NCBI GenBank assembly: GCA_965655795.1
Contig: CBFHHY010000010.1
Span: forward strand, 1-64,000
Source: TMED14 sp002167805
Lineage (GTDB): Bacteria > Bacteroidota > Bacteroidia > Flavobacteriales > Schleiferiaceae
Reading direction: 5' to 3'
Length of the DNA: 64,000 nucleotides
Shown: in pieces, positions 18,679 to 26,941 of the stretch
How the letters are laid out: each line of letters opens with the position of its first letter
Numbering within the stretch: position 1 is the stretch's first letter
Position numbers and translations under genes: made by a program
The notes under the pieces: model-generated
The model's database searches: none
What the model saw: the letters and a program-made list of their open reading frames with translations, nothing else
Told to the model about the DNA's origin: nothing

Positions 18679-18752
18679 TTTGAAATAAAACACTATTTCA
18701 TTTCGAATTTTGTTTTTTTATCAGCACATTTGTTAGATTAAAATTTTGAATT
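18679..18752. other. short rpmF-accB gap where fabH often lies
   Basis: This 74-bp AT-rich spacer replaces the fabH gene that in many Bacteroidota sits between rpmF and accB. It holds a weak A/T hairpin (GAAATA pairing with TATTTC near its start) and later a T run, which could be a weak terminator. No remnant of a fabH reading frame is visible. Confidence 0.5.
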
Positions 18753-19217
18753 ATGGATTTCAAAGAAGTACAAAGTTTTATAAAATTCGTAACTAAATCA
18801 GGGGCTTCTGAAGTCTCGTTAGAGACAGAAGAATATAAAATAACCGTTAAAAGTGGTAGTGATCAGCCTACTGTTATTACTCCTCCTCAAGCTCCACCTA
18901 TAATTACCACGATTCCCTCGCCTCCTTCTCCTGAGAGCCCGGCTGAAGAATCAAAATCTGAAGATGAGTATGCTCATTGCACCACTGTAACATCACCTAT
19001 GATCGGAACATTTTACAGAAAGCCGAGTCCAGACAAACCATCTTTTGCAGAAATTGGCGGACACATTAATGTCGGTGATACAATTTGTATTATCGAGGCA
19101 ATGAAACTATTCAATGAGATTGAAAGCGAAGTCTCTGGCAAAATTGTAAAAGTATTAGTGGATGATATGACCCCAGTAGAATTTGGCCAACCGCTATTCT
19201 TAGTTGATCCCTCTTGA
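18753..19217 (+). CDS. accB: acetyl-CoA carboxylase biotin carboxyl carrier protein
   Basis: It carries the biotin that shuttles carboxyl groups in malonyl-CoA synthesis. The 154 residues comprise an N-terminal helix domain, a flexible Pro-rich linker (residues about 38-65) and the biotinyl domain, with the biotin site EAMKLFNEI and K118. It lies 10 bp upstream of accC in the standard pair. Confidence 0.96.
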   Translation: MDFKEVQSFIKFVTKSGASEVSLETEEYKITVKSGSDQPTVITPPQAPPIITTIPSPPSPESPAEESKSEDEYAHCTTVTSPMIGTFYRKPSPDKPSFAEIGGHINVGDTICIIEAMKLFNEIESEVSGKIVKVLVDDMTPVEFGQPLFLVDPS

Positions 19218-19227
19218 ATAAATCATC

Positions 19228-20562
19228 GTGAAAAAAATACTCATTGCCAACCGCGGAGAAATTGCAATGCGGATTATTCGCACATGTCGAGAAATGGGAA
19301 TTAAAACTGTAGCTGTTTATTCGGAAGCAGATAAGGACAGTCTTCATGTTCGTTTTGCTGATGAAGCAGTTTGTATTGGGCCTCCTGCATCTACTGAGTC
19401 TTATCTAAAAATATCTAGCATAATCTCTGCTGCAGAAATAACAAATTCGGATGCCATTCATCCCGGGTTCGGTTTTTTATCAGAGAATGCAAAATTTTCA
19501 AAGATTTGTTCGGATCATGGAATAAAATTTATTGGCGCCTCGCCTGAACACATTGAAAAAATGGGAGATAAAGCCACAGCTAAAACCACTATGAAACTAG
19601 CTGGGGTTCCGTGTGTCCCTGGATCTGAAGGTCTTATAGAATCGATTGAAGACGCTTCAATGATAGCAGAAGAAATTGGATACCCTGTAATGATGAAAGC
19701 TACAGCAGGAGGAGGGGGCAAAGGAATGCGAGCAATCTGGGAGCCCTCCGAGTTGGAAAAAGCCTGGGAATCAGCAAGACAAGAGGCTGCAGCATCATTT
19801 GGAAACGATGGTATGTATATGGAGAAACTCATTGAAGAGCCTCGCCATATTGAAATTCAAATAATAGGAGACCAATATGGCAAAGCAAGCCATTTGAGTG
19901 AACGTGACTGCTCCATTCAAAGAAGACATCAGAAGTTAACAGAAGAAACTCCGTCTCCATTCATGACAGATGAATTGAGGAAAGCCATGGGTGATGCTGC
20001 CATTAAAGCAGCTGAATTTATTAAATATGAAGGTGCCGGTACTGTCGAATTTTTGGTTGATAAAAACAGAGATTTTTATTTCATGGAAATGAATACTCGC
20101 ATTCAGGTAGAACATCCTATAACTGAAGAAGTCACAGATTATGATTTAATCCGAGAGCAAATAAAAGTTGCTTCAGGAACAAAAATATCTGGGAGAAATC
20201 ATGAGCCTAAGCAATTTGCTATAGAATGTAGAATTAATGCCGAAGACCCTCACAATAACTTCAGGCCTAGTCCAGGTCAAATTTCTGCATTTCATGCGCC
20301 AGGTGGACATGGGGTCAGAATTGATACCCATGTTTATGCGGGTTACGTTATTCCATCCAATTATGACAGCATGATTGCAAAACTCATTGTCACGGGGCGA
20401 ACAAGAAAACAAGCCATTGAGAGGATGAAACGAGCCTTAGATGAATTTATAATTGAAGGCGTAAACACAACTATTCCTTTTCATAGACAACTTATGGATC
20501 ACCCTGACTATATCTCTGGCAATTACACCACAAAGTTTATGGAAGATTTTGTTCTTACTTAA
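19228..20562 (+). CDS. accC: acetyl-CoA carboxylase biotin carboxylase subunit
   Basis: It carboxylates biotin on AccB using ATP and bicarbonate. The ATP-grasp enzyme has 444 residues, the standard length. Motifs are MKKILIANRGEIAMRI at the N-terminus, the glycine-rich loop KATAGGGGKGMR, the SERDCSIQRRHQK region, and the metal-ligand and catalytic segment FMEMNTRIQVEHPITE. The initiation codon is GTG (19228). Confidence 0.97.
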   Translation: MKKILIANRGEIAMRIIRTCREMGIKTVAVYSEADKDSLHVRFADEAVCIGPPASTESYLKISSIISAAEITNSDAIHPGFGFLSENAKFSKICSDHGIKFIGASPEHIEKMGDKATAKTTMKLAGVPCVPGSEGLIESIEDASMIAEEIGYPVMMKATAGGGGKGMRAIWEPSELEKAWESARQEAAASFGNDGMYMEKLIEEPRHIEIQIIGDQYGKASHLSERDCSIQRRHQKLTEETPSPFMTDELRKAMGDAAIKAAEFIKYEGAGTVEFLVDKNRDFYFMEMNTRIQVEHPITEEVTDYDLIREQIKVASGTKISGRNHEPKQFAIECRINAEDPHNNFRPSPGQISAFHAPGGHGVRIDTHVYAGYVIPSNYDSMIAKLIVTGRTRKQAIERMKRALDEFIIEGVNTTIPFHRQLMDHPDYISGNYTTKFMEDFVLT

Positions 20563-20618
20563 GCTTTAAAGCCCTAGATAAAAAGAACTACATTTAGAAA
20601 ATAACGGGATAAGGTTTT

Positions 20619-21383
20619 ATGATTCTATCAGGACTTAGGATTGTTTTTGGTTGTATTTACCATATTTGGTACTATTTTCTGATGTTGATAAGCATATGTG
20701 GCTTATCCCCTTGGCTCTACAGCTATTCTCATAAATCCAGCAGCTTTCAGAAATTTTATGGCTTCGCAAGACTATGGAGCGCTTGGATCCTTAATGGTAT
20801 GTTCCTAATTCGAAGTGTGAAATATAAAGCCAAAATACCTTGGGATAGGCCTTATGTCATTGTTGCAAATCATACGAGCGAATTAGACGTTATGTACTGC
20901 TACCGACTAATAAAATCACCAACGGTTTTTATTGGAAAAAAAGAATTATCAAAGATCCCTCTTTTTGGTTTTTTCTTTAAACGGTCCAGTATTTTGGTTG
21001 ATAGAAAGTCTTTAAAAAGTAAAAAAAACGTTTTGGAATTATCGAGACAATATTTAAAGCGAGATATTGGGGTTTGTGTTTACCCGGAAGGTGGTATACC
21101 AAAAAATGAAAATATTATTTTAGGTAAATTCAAACAAGGTGCTTTTAGTTTAGCTATTGAAAGTGGCGTAGATATTCTACCTGTGACTTTTGCTAATAAC
21201 CGGAAACACCTTCCTGATTTTTTTAAGGGTGGACGACCGGGGGTCATACGCGCAACCGTTCACGAACCTATTAACGTGGGAGGAATGTCAAAAAAAGATA
21301 TCAATTTATTGAGTGATAAAGTTCATTCATTACTTTTGAAGGAATTAGAAACATATCGAAAAAAAGATGAAGATTACAGATAA
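20619..21383 (+). CDS. plsC: 1-acyl-sn-glycerol-3-phosphate acyltransferase
   Basis: A membrane-associated enzyme that adds the second acyl chain to form phosphatidic acid. It has an N-terminal hydrophobic segment (residues about 5-35), the catalytic motif NHTSELD with H85 and D90, and the block YPEGG further on. It has 254 residues. Its last 17 bases overlap the start of gatC in another frame, so the two genes are translationally close. Confidence 0.9.
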   Translation: MILSGLRIVFGCIYHIWYYFLMLISICGLSPWLYSYSHKSSSFQKFYGFARLWSAWILNGMFLIRSVKYKAKIPWDRPYVIVANHTSELDVMYCYRLIKSPTVFIGKKELSKIPLFGFFFKRSSILVDRKSLKSKKNVLELSRQYLKRDIGVCVYPEGGIPKNENIILGKFKQGAFSLAIESGVDILPVTFANNRKHLPDFFKGGRPGVIRATVHEPINVGGMSKKDINLLSDKVHSLLLKELETYRKKDEDYR

Positions 21384-21657
21384 TGAAATTCAAAATTTGG
21401 CACACCTTGCGAGACTAGAATTAAATAAGTCGGAATCTGTGAAAATGAAAAAAGATTTAAGCAAAATTTTAGACTTCGTAGCAGCCATTGAGGAAATTGA
21501 TATTAAAAATGTTGAACCCTTGGTATACATGACAGATTCTGAAAATGTACTAAGGAATGATATTATCTCTTCTAGATTAAGCTTAGAAAAAGTAATGAAA
21601 AATAATCCTAACCAAGGTTCTAATTATTTTACAGTTCCTAAAGTTATTGATAAATAA
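21367..21657 (+). CDS. gatC: aspartyl/glutamyl-tRNA amidotransferase subunit C
   Basis: The small belt subunit of the GatCAB complex, which amidates misacylated Glu-tRNA-Gln or Asp-tRNA-Asn. It has 96 residues with the conserved start MKITDNEIQNLAHLARLEL and the region ILDFVAAIEEIDIKNVEPL. The start lies inside the plsC 3' end. gatA and gatB are not in this window. Confidence 0.94.
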   Translation: MKITDNEIQNLAHLARLELNKSESVKMKKDLSKILDFVAAIEEIDIKNVEPLVYMTDSENVLRNDIISSRLSLEKVMKNNPNQGSNYFTVPKVIDK

Positions 21658-21719
21658 AGTGACATTTCTAAGCTGCAAATTCGTATCTTTTTGAACTCAA
21701 AATCTATTAATTAAAACTC

Positions 21720-22706
21720 ATGCTACAAAGCCTCATCATTCTCTCTTTTCTATCAATTTTTGTGATTTTCTTATTGGCCAAAGGCATTAGAATTGTTAAG
21801 CAATCTGAAGCCATGATTGTGGAAAGGCTAGGGAAATATCATAAAACATTAGAATCTGGGATTAATATCATCATTCCTATTATTGACCAGCCGCGACAAA
21901 TTTCGTGGAGATATAGTGAAACTGGTTTCAATGGCGACGTTATCTCCGTCTTTAAAATGAGAGATCGAATTGACCTTCGAGAAAATGTTTATGATTTTCC
22001 AAAACAAAATGTTATTACCCGAGACAACGTAGTTACGGAGATTAATGCTCTTATATATTTCCAAATAATGGACCCAATTAAGTCCGTATATGAAATTGGT
22101 AATCTTCCAAGTGCAATCGAAAAGCTCACTCAAACAACTTTAAGAAATGTAGTGGGTGAACTGGATCTCGATCAATCTCTATCGAGCAGAGACACTATTA
22201 ATACAAAACTTCGCACTATTCTTGATGATGCTACCAATAAATGGGGTGTAAAAGTGAATAGAGTAGAGCTGCAAGACATAAATCCACCTCAAGAAATTCG
22301 TGAAGCGATGGAAAAACAAATGCGTGCTGAAAGAGACCGACGAGCTACAGTTTTAGAAGCAGAAGGAGAGAAGACAAGCCAAATACTCACAGCGGAAGGA
22401 CAGCGTGAATCCGATATTCAACGTGCTGAAGGTGAAAAAAGAGCAGCCATACTAGAAGCTGAAGGTCAAGCAGAGGCGCGAATACGAATTGCAGAAGCAG
22501 AAGCTGCAGCCATAAAACTTGTCTCTGATGAGATTAAAGGATTTTCAGGAGACCCCGTTCAATATCTAATTGCTCAACGCTATCTTGAAACTTTACAAGA
22601 AATGACTTCTGGTAAAGATAACAAAACGGTATACCTACCATATGAAGCCTCTGGAGTTCTGAGCTCGTTAGGAGGTATAAAAGGAATTTTAGAAGGAAAA
22701 TCATAA
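21720..22706 (+). CDS. SPFH/Band 7 membrane protein, paraslipin (QmcA-like)
   Basis: A 328-residue membrane-anchored scaffolding protein thought to form rings that organise membrane domains or regulate proteases. It has an N-terminal TM helix (residues about 3-22), the Band 7 domain (AMIVERLGKYHKTLESGIN onwards), and a long coiled coil rich in repeated EAEG and AEGE units (residues about 215-270). The usual partner NfeD-like gene follows only after an MFS gene (24011). Confidence 0.93.
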   Translation: MLQSLIILSFLSIFVIFLLAKGIRIVKQSEAMIVERLGKYHKTLESGINIIIPIIDQPRQISWRYSETGFNGDVISVFKMRDRIDLRENVYDFPKQNVITRDNVVTEINALIYFQIMDPIKSVYEIGNLPSAIEKLTQTTLRNVVGELDLDQSLSSRDTINTKLRTILDDATNKWGVKVNRVELQDINPPQEIREAMEKQMRAERDRRATVLEAEGEKTSQILTAEGQRESDIQRAEGEKRAAILEAEGQAEARIRIAEAEAAAIKLVSDEIKGFSGDPVQYLIAQRYLETLQEMTSGKDNKTVYLPYEASGVLSSLGGIKGILEGKS

Positions 22707-22771
22707 ACTCATTTAAATAAAAAGATTTTATTTCTAACCTTTTAGCTCTTGCCTAAAAACTATTTTCTTAT

Positions 22772-24001
22772 TTGAAAAATCGTAAAGCCGCTGTTGGCTT
22801 CATTTTCGTAACCCTTTTACTTGATGTTATTGGACTGGGTATAATTATACCTGTAATACCATCTTTGATTCAAGAGCTCACTGGGGAGGGTTTATCTGAA
22901 GCTTCTCGATATGGCGGTTGGCTAATTGCATCTTATGCGATTATTCAATTTTTGTGCGCTCCAATTGTTGGGTCTTTAAGCGATAAATATGGTAGAAGAC
23001 CTATTTTACTATTGTCTCTACTTGGGTTTGGAATAGATTATCTAGTTATAGCATTCGCACCTTCAATTGGTTGGCTTTTTTTAGCACGAATTATTGCAGG
23101 TTTTTTTGGCGCTTCTTTTACAACTGGTGCTGCCTACATTGCAGATGTAAGCTCACCTGAAAAAAAATCGCAAAATTTCGGATTGTTAGGAGTAGCATTC
23201 GGTTTAGGATTTATTGTTGGGCCCGTGATGGGCGGGGTATTGGGTGAAATTGGTCCTCGTATACCTTTTTTCACTGCTGCATTTCTTTCTTTTTTTAATC
23301 TTATTTATGGTTATTTTATCCTTCCCGAATCATTAGAGAAAAAAAATAGGCGAGAATTTAAATGGTCTCAAGCAAATCCCTTAGGCTCTTTAAATACTCT
23401 TAAAAAATATCCAAGTGTTTTAGGCCTGGTTGGAGCCTTAACATTTATATATCTGGCTTCTTATGCTGTTCAAGGAACATGGACATACTTCTCTATGGAG
23501 AAATTTAATTGGTCTGAGAGTGTAGTCGGCTACTCTCTTGGTTTTGTAGGAATTATGAGTGCACTTGTACAAGGTGTACTTATTAGAGTAATAATCCCAA
23601 AAATTGGGGAGTACAATACGATGATAGTTGGAATAATATTAAATATCCTAGGGAGTATTCTTTTTTCAATTGCGACTGAAGGCTGGATGTTGTTTTGCTT
23701 TATAGTCCCTTATTCATTGGGTGGACTTGCCGGGCCTGCCATTCAGGGAATACTTTCTAATCAGATCCCAGAAAACGAACAGGGCCAACTTCAAGGGGCG
23801 CTTACAAGTATGATGTCTGCAACGGGTATTTTTGGCCCCTTGCTGATGACATCCATTTTCTCTTATTTCACCTCAAATAACTCTCCCATTTACTTTCCTG
23901 GAGCCCCATTCATAGCAGGAGCAATACTTGTTTCAGTTTGTTTATTGATTATTTTGAAAAAGGGACGATTAAAAATAATAGGCAAGCCAATTAATGATTA
24001 A
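22772..24001 (+). CDS. MFS transporter, TCR/Tet-type exporter
   Basis: A 12-TM major facilitator protein of 409 residues, similar to the tetracycline/multidrug-exporter branch. The antiporter loop-2/3 motif GSLSDKYGRRPILL and the motif GFIVGPVMGG (antiporter motif C region) are visible. The only possible start is TTG at 22772: a stop lies six codons upstream and the first TM helix begins at about residue 8. The substrate is unknown and resistance cannot be concluded from sequence. It lies between the paraslipin and NfeD-like genes, with a 9-bp gap to the latter. Confidence 0.88.
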   Translation: MKNRKAAVGFIFVTLLLDVIGLGIIIPVIPSLIQELTGEGLSEASRYGGWLIASYAIIQFLCAPIVGSLSDKYGRRPILLLSLLGFGIDYLVIAFAPSIGWLFLARIIAGFFGASFTTGAAYIADVSSPEKKSQNFGLLGVAFGLGFIVGPVMGGVLGEIGPRIPFFTAAFLSFFNLIYGYFILPESLEKKNRREFKWSQANPLGSLNTLKKYPSVLGLVGALTFIYLASYAVQGTWTYFSMEKFNWSESVVGYSLGFVGIMSALVQGVLIRVIIPKIGEYNTMIVGIILNILGSILFSIATEGWMLFCFIVPYSLGGLAGPAIQGILSNQIPENEQGQLQGALTSMMSATGIFGPLLMTSIFSYFTSNNSPIYFPGAPFIAGAILVSVCLLIILKKGRLKIIGKPIND

Positions 24002-24010
24002 ATTTATAAA

Positions 24011-24442
24011 ATGATAGAGGGATTTTCACATGTTACAATTTGGTTTGCAATAGGAGTTATCTTATTAGTTCTTGAAATGTTTACACCTGGGTTTTTTTTA
24101 GCGAGCATAGCGCTAGGTGCTTTCTTAGCTTCCCTTACTGCAAGGCTCGGGGGTGAACCAATTTATCAACTTCTGGCGTTTGTTATTGGTGGGGGAATTT
24201 CATTAATATCTATTCGTCCATTATTTAGAAAATATCTGCAAGCTACCGGAACAAAAACCAATGCAGATAGGATGATTGGGAAATTAAGTATAGTAGAATT
24301 TGATGTAAAAGCGGGCGATCGCTTCTATTCAAAAATAGATGGCGTCCCATGGGATTGTATATGCAATAGTCCCCTTTCAAAAGGAGATAAAGTCAAAGTA
24401 ATTTCTATTGACAGCACTCTTTTAAATACAGAAAAAATTTAA
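24011..24442 (+). CDS. NfeD-like membrane protein
   Basis: A 143-residue protein with two to three N-terminal TM helices (residues about 10-75) and a C-terminal OB-fold (residues about 85-135, with the motif GKLSIVEFDVKAGDRFYSKIDG). This is the short NfeD1b-type arrangement that works with SPFH/paraslipin proteins. The paraslipin gene is one gene upstream (21720-22706), so the functional pair is probably conserved despite the inserted MFS gene. Confidence 0.88.
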   Translation: MIEGFSHVTIWFAIGVILLVLEMFTPGFFLASIALGAFLASLTARLGGEPIYQLLAFVIGGGISLISIRPLFRKYLQATGTKTNADRMIGKLSIVEFDVKAGDRFYSKIDGVPWDCICNSPLSKGDKVKVISIDSTLLNTEKI

Positions 24443-24544
24443 GATATATAAAGTTAAATTGTCTTTTTTAAAAATTTATTAGTGTGAGTTCAGAAAAAAA
24501 GACTTTTCTTTGCACACATTAATTTCTCAGATCACCAATATAAA

Positions 24545-24736
24545 ATGAAAAACGGAACAGTAAAATTCTTCGATGCAACCAAAGGTTTTGGTTTTATCAA
24601 GGATAATGATGGCGAAGGAGATTTCTTCGTTCATATCACGGGAACACTCGAACCAATCGCTGATGGCGATGAAGTTGAGTTTGAGTTGAAGGAAGGTAAA
24701 AGAGGTATGCAGGCAGCTAATGTTCGCAAACTTTAA
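24545..24736 (+). CDS. cold-shock-domain protein (CspA family)
   Basis: A 63-residue single OB-fold RNA chaperone. It carries the RNP1 motif KGFGFIKD and the RNP2 motif DFFVHI. The body is acidic in the middle (DNDGEGD). It is monocistronic with its own terminator. The 102-nt upstream region can form a hairpin (GTGTG at 24482-24486 with CACAC at 24513-24517, enclosing AGAAAA pairing with TTTTCT), possibly the leader structure expected for a cold-shock gene. Confidence 0.95.
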   Translation: MKNGTVKFFDATKGFGFIKDNDGEGDFFVHITGTLEPIADGDEVEFELKEGKRGMQAANVRKL

Positions 24737-24760
24737 AAAAATTTTCTATCAAAAAATTAA

Positions 24761-24786
24761 AAGCGCCTTAATAGGCGCTTTTTTTT
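24761..24786 (+). terminator. intrinsic terminator after cold-shock gene
   Basis: AAGCGCCT (24761-24768) pairs with AGGCGCTT (24773-24780) around TAAT, followed by six T residues. The opposite strand has TTTTAATTTTTT after the stem, so it likely also serves the MFS sugar transporter that ends at 24785. Confidence 0.92.
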
Positions 24787-26164
24787 ATCCACGAATAGCT
24801 TTTTCATCTGATATCCAAAATGTAGATATAGCAGCAATCATTAAGCATATGCCTGCTAGAACCATAGCATAAATAGCCTCACTACCTAGAAATTTATATA
24901 GTGGGCTTAGAAATTTTGCTGCCAAAATTTGCGGAAAAACAATAAACATGTTAAATATTCCCATGTAAACACCCATTTTTTTTGATTCAATAAATGAACT
25001 CAACATGGCGTATGGCATGCTAAGTATTGAACCCCAGGAGATCCCAATCATTATGAAACTTAGAGATAAAATCTTAGAATCATTTATCCAATACATGCTT
25101 AAAAAACCAATACCTCCTATCGTAAGTGATCCAAAATGTAGTAGTTTTCTATTAATTGATCTCTTTGCAGTGTAAAAAGTTAATAATAAAGCAAAAAACA
25201 TAGAACTTAGACCATAGTAACCCATTTGAGCCCCCACTTGATCTGCTGCATTATTATATGATTTATCTGCATCTTCATAAATTATTTTTTCTGATTCAGA
25301 AGAATTCGACCAAATTATTTGGGCAGGCTTGGGAGCGTCGTAAACATGCTCAGTGAGAGCAGGAATAGCTAAAGCCCACATACTAAAAAATGCAAACCAA
25401 GAAAAAAATTGAATTAAACCTAATTTTTTCATCGCCAAAGGCATATTCAAAATATTGCCAATTAATTCTGATGCTATTTGAGAAATTTTTAATTTCTTTT
25501 TTCTTTCTTTTTTAAATTCAGCTATGTTTTCAGGGGGAGATTCGGAAGTCGTGAGTACTGTATAAATAATGGATATCAAAAAAACAAAAGCCCCTACTGA
25601 AAAAGCCATTTTTACTGATAATGGGACCTCTCCGGGTTGAGAAATATTTGTTACTCCCATTTTATTAATTATTAGCGGCAAGCTTGATGCTACCCATGTG
25701 CCAACCCCAATAATTAGTGTTTGTGTTACGAATCCATAACTTCTTTGAGAAATTGGAAGTTTATCCGCAACTAAAGCCCTAAAGGGCTCCATTGATATAT
25801 TAATGGAGGCATCTAAAACCCATAGCCCACCAGCAGCAACCCAGAGAGCTGGACTGTGGGGTATAAAAAAGAGAGTTAGGCTAGCAAGAATTGCCCCTAT
25901 TAGAAAGTAGGGTCGGCGACGCCCAAATCTAGAACTCCAGGTATTATCACTTAAATAGCCGATTATTGGCTGAACAATCAGTCCTGTTAAGGGCGCAGCA
26001 ATCCATAGCATAGGTATTTCTTCCTCCCCAGCTCCTAAATTTTGAAATATCCGACTCATAAAGCCACCCTGTAAAGCAAATCCAAATTGGATTCCTAGAA
26101 ACCCAAAACTCATATTCCAAATCTGGAAAAAGGTTAGCTTATCTTTTTTTGAATTAGATCTCAT
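24785..26164 (-). CDS. MFS sugar transporter, SLC45/maltose-transporter-like
   Basis: A 12-TM proton symporter of 459 residues. The motif GYLSDNTWSSRFGRRRPYFLIGA is characteristic of the SLC45/plant-sucrose-transporter-like group that occurs in Bacteroidota maltose-utilisation clusters. A central insertion of about 40 residues contains the periplasmic segment between TM6 and TM8. It sits 2 bp after the Nudix-type regulator gene and near a GH65 phosphorylase, so maltose or a short alpha-glucan is the likely substrate (inference). Confidence 0.85.
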   Translation of the reverse strand: MRSNSKKDKLTFFQIWNMSFGFLGIQFGFALQGGFMSRIFQNLGAGEEEIPMLWIAAPLTGLIVQPIIGYLSDNTWSSRFGRRRPYFLIGAILASLTLFFIPHSPALWVAAGGLWVLDASINISMEPFRALVADKLPISQRSYGFVTQTLIIGVGTWVASSLPLIINKMGVTNISQPGEVPLSVKMAFSVGAFVFLISIIYTVLTTSESPPENIAEFKKERKKKLKISQIASELIGNILNMPLAMKKLGLIQFFSWFAFFSMWALAIPALTEHVYDAPKPAQIIWSNSSESEKIIYEDADKSYNNAADQVGAQMGYYGLSSMFFALLLTFYTAKRSINRKLLHFGSLTIGGIGFLSMYWINDSKILSLSFIMIGISWGSILSMPYAMLSSFIESKKMGVYMGIFNMFIVFPQILAAKFLSPLYKFLGSEAIYAMVLAGICLMIAAISTFWISDEKAIRG

Positions 26165-26166
26165 TA

Positions 26167-26853
26167 TTATAATGAAAGTCGATCCTTATTCCAGGAATAA
26201 AGGCGGGCAGGCTTATGAAAGACTCCTGTTTGTTTCTCATCTAAAGGGATAACCCAAGAGTCATTCAATGCTTTTTTCCTAAAATTTCTTTTATCAAATG
26301 AAGAGTTTAAAATCGACTCATGTAATGATTGAACTTGCGTCAATGTAAATTTTTCTGGCAGTAATTCATGGCCTACCCTTAACTCTCTCACATCATTTCT
26401 AAGCTTATTTAATGCAGTGGTCACAATTTCCGAGTGATCAAATGCCAATTCTGGAATGTCTTGAACTTCCTGCCATAGAACACGCTCAGCGAAACTTGAA
26501 GCTGATGGATTAAAGTCCGACATCTTAACAAGAGCATAATAAGCAATTGTAATAACTCTAGCCTCCGGATTACTTCGATTACTTTGTAACCAGGGTAAAT
26601 CCTTTATGTTTTTAACTCGGTCTGGATCTCCAAATGCACCACTTTGTCTCAAGTATAGACCGCTCAAGCTTGTTAACTCCCTTAAAACACGTTGCGCTGC
26701 ATTATCTAAATTTTCATCTTCTTCTAGATGATCTCCAGGCAGTGCAAATTTTCTAGATTGCCCAACATCTTTTTGCTCGATTAGCAAAACGTTTAAGTTT
26801 TGACCGTCGAAACCAAAAACAACGCAATCAACAGAAATATTGGGATTTATCAT
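26167..26853 (-). CDS. Nudix-domain transcriptional regulator (NrtR-like, sugar type)
   Basis: It has 228 residues: an N-terminal Nudix fold (residues about 8-145) and a C-terminal winged-helix domain (residues about 155-225, EKFTLTQVQSLHESI). The Nudix box is degenerate: the usual REUxEExG glutamates are missing (REL followed by TSLSG), so it should bind a ligand rather than hydrolyse it. Such proteins act as local sugar regulators in Bacteroidota (for example AraR of Bacteroides). Its gene is divergent from pfkA across a palindrome and is followed by the transporter. Confidence 0.87.
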   Translation of the reverse strand: MINPNISVDCVVFGFDGQNLNVLLIEQKDVGQSRKFALPGDHLEEDENLDNAAQRVLRELTSLSGLYLRQSGAFGDPDRVKNIKDLPWLQSNRSNPEARVITIAYYALVKMSDFNPSASSFAERVLWQEVQDIPELAFDHSEIVTTALNKLRNDVRELRVGHELLPEKFTLTQVQSLHESILNSSFDKRNFRKKALNDSWVIPLDEKQTGVFHKPARLYSWNKDRLSL

Positions 26854-26855
26854 AC

Positions 26856-26875
26856 GTACTTACAAATGTAATTAC
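26856..26875. promoter_or_regulatory. 20-bp palindrome, candidate operator of Nudix regulator
   Basis: GTACTTACA and TGTAATTAC form an imperfect inverted repeat (eight of ten pairs) centred at 26865/26866. It overlaps CAAATGTA (26863-26870), which on the minus strand is a full -7 box TACATTTG for the regulator gene, nine bases before its ATG. The placement predicts autorepression. The pfkA promoter begins 18 bp to the right. Confidence 0.6.
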
Positions 26876-26892
26876 AACACTATTCATTTCCC

Positions 26893-26927
26893 TTTGATTA
26901 GTTAGGGTATATTTTACACTATCTTTG
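26893..26927 (+). promoter_or_regulatory. promoter for pfkA operon
   Basis: TTTG (26893-26896), a 23-base spacer, then TATCTTTG (26920-26927), a full -7 consensus match. The ATG is at 26942, giving a leader of about 10 nt. The spacer is at the long end of the accepted range. Confidence 0.6.
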
Positions 26928-26941
26928 AGGATTCTTTTTTT

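Noticed and set aside
22772..24001. Antibiotic resistance assignment for the Tet-like MFS protein
   Set aside because: Only family-level motifs are visible; substrate specificity cannot be derived from them.
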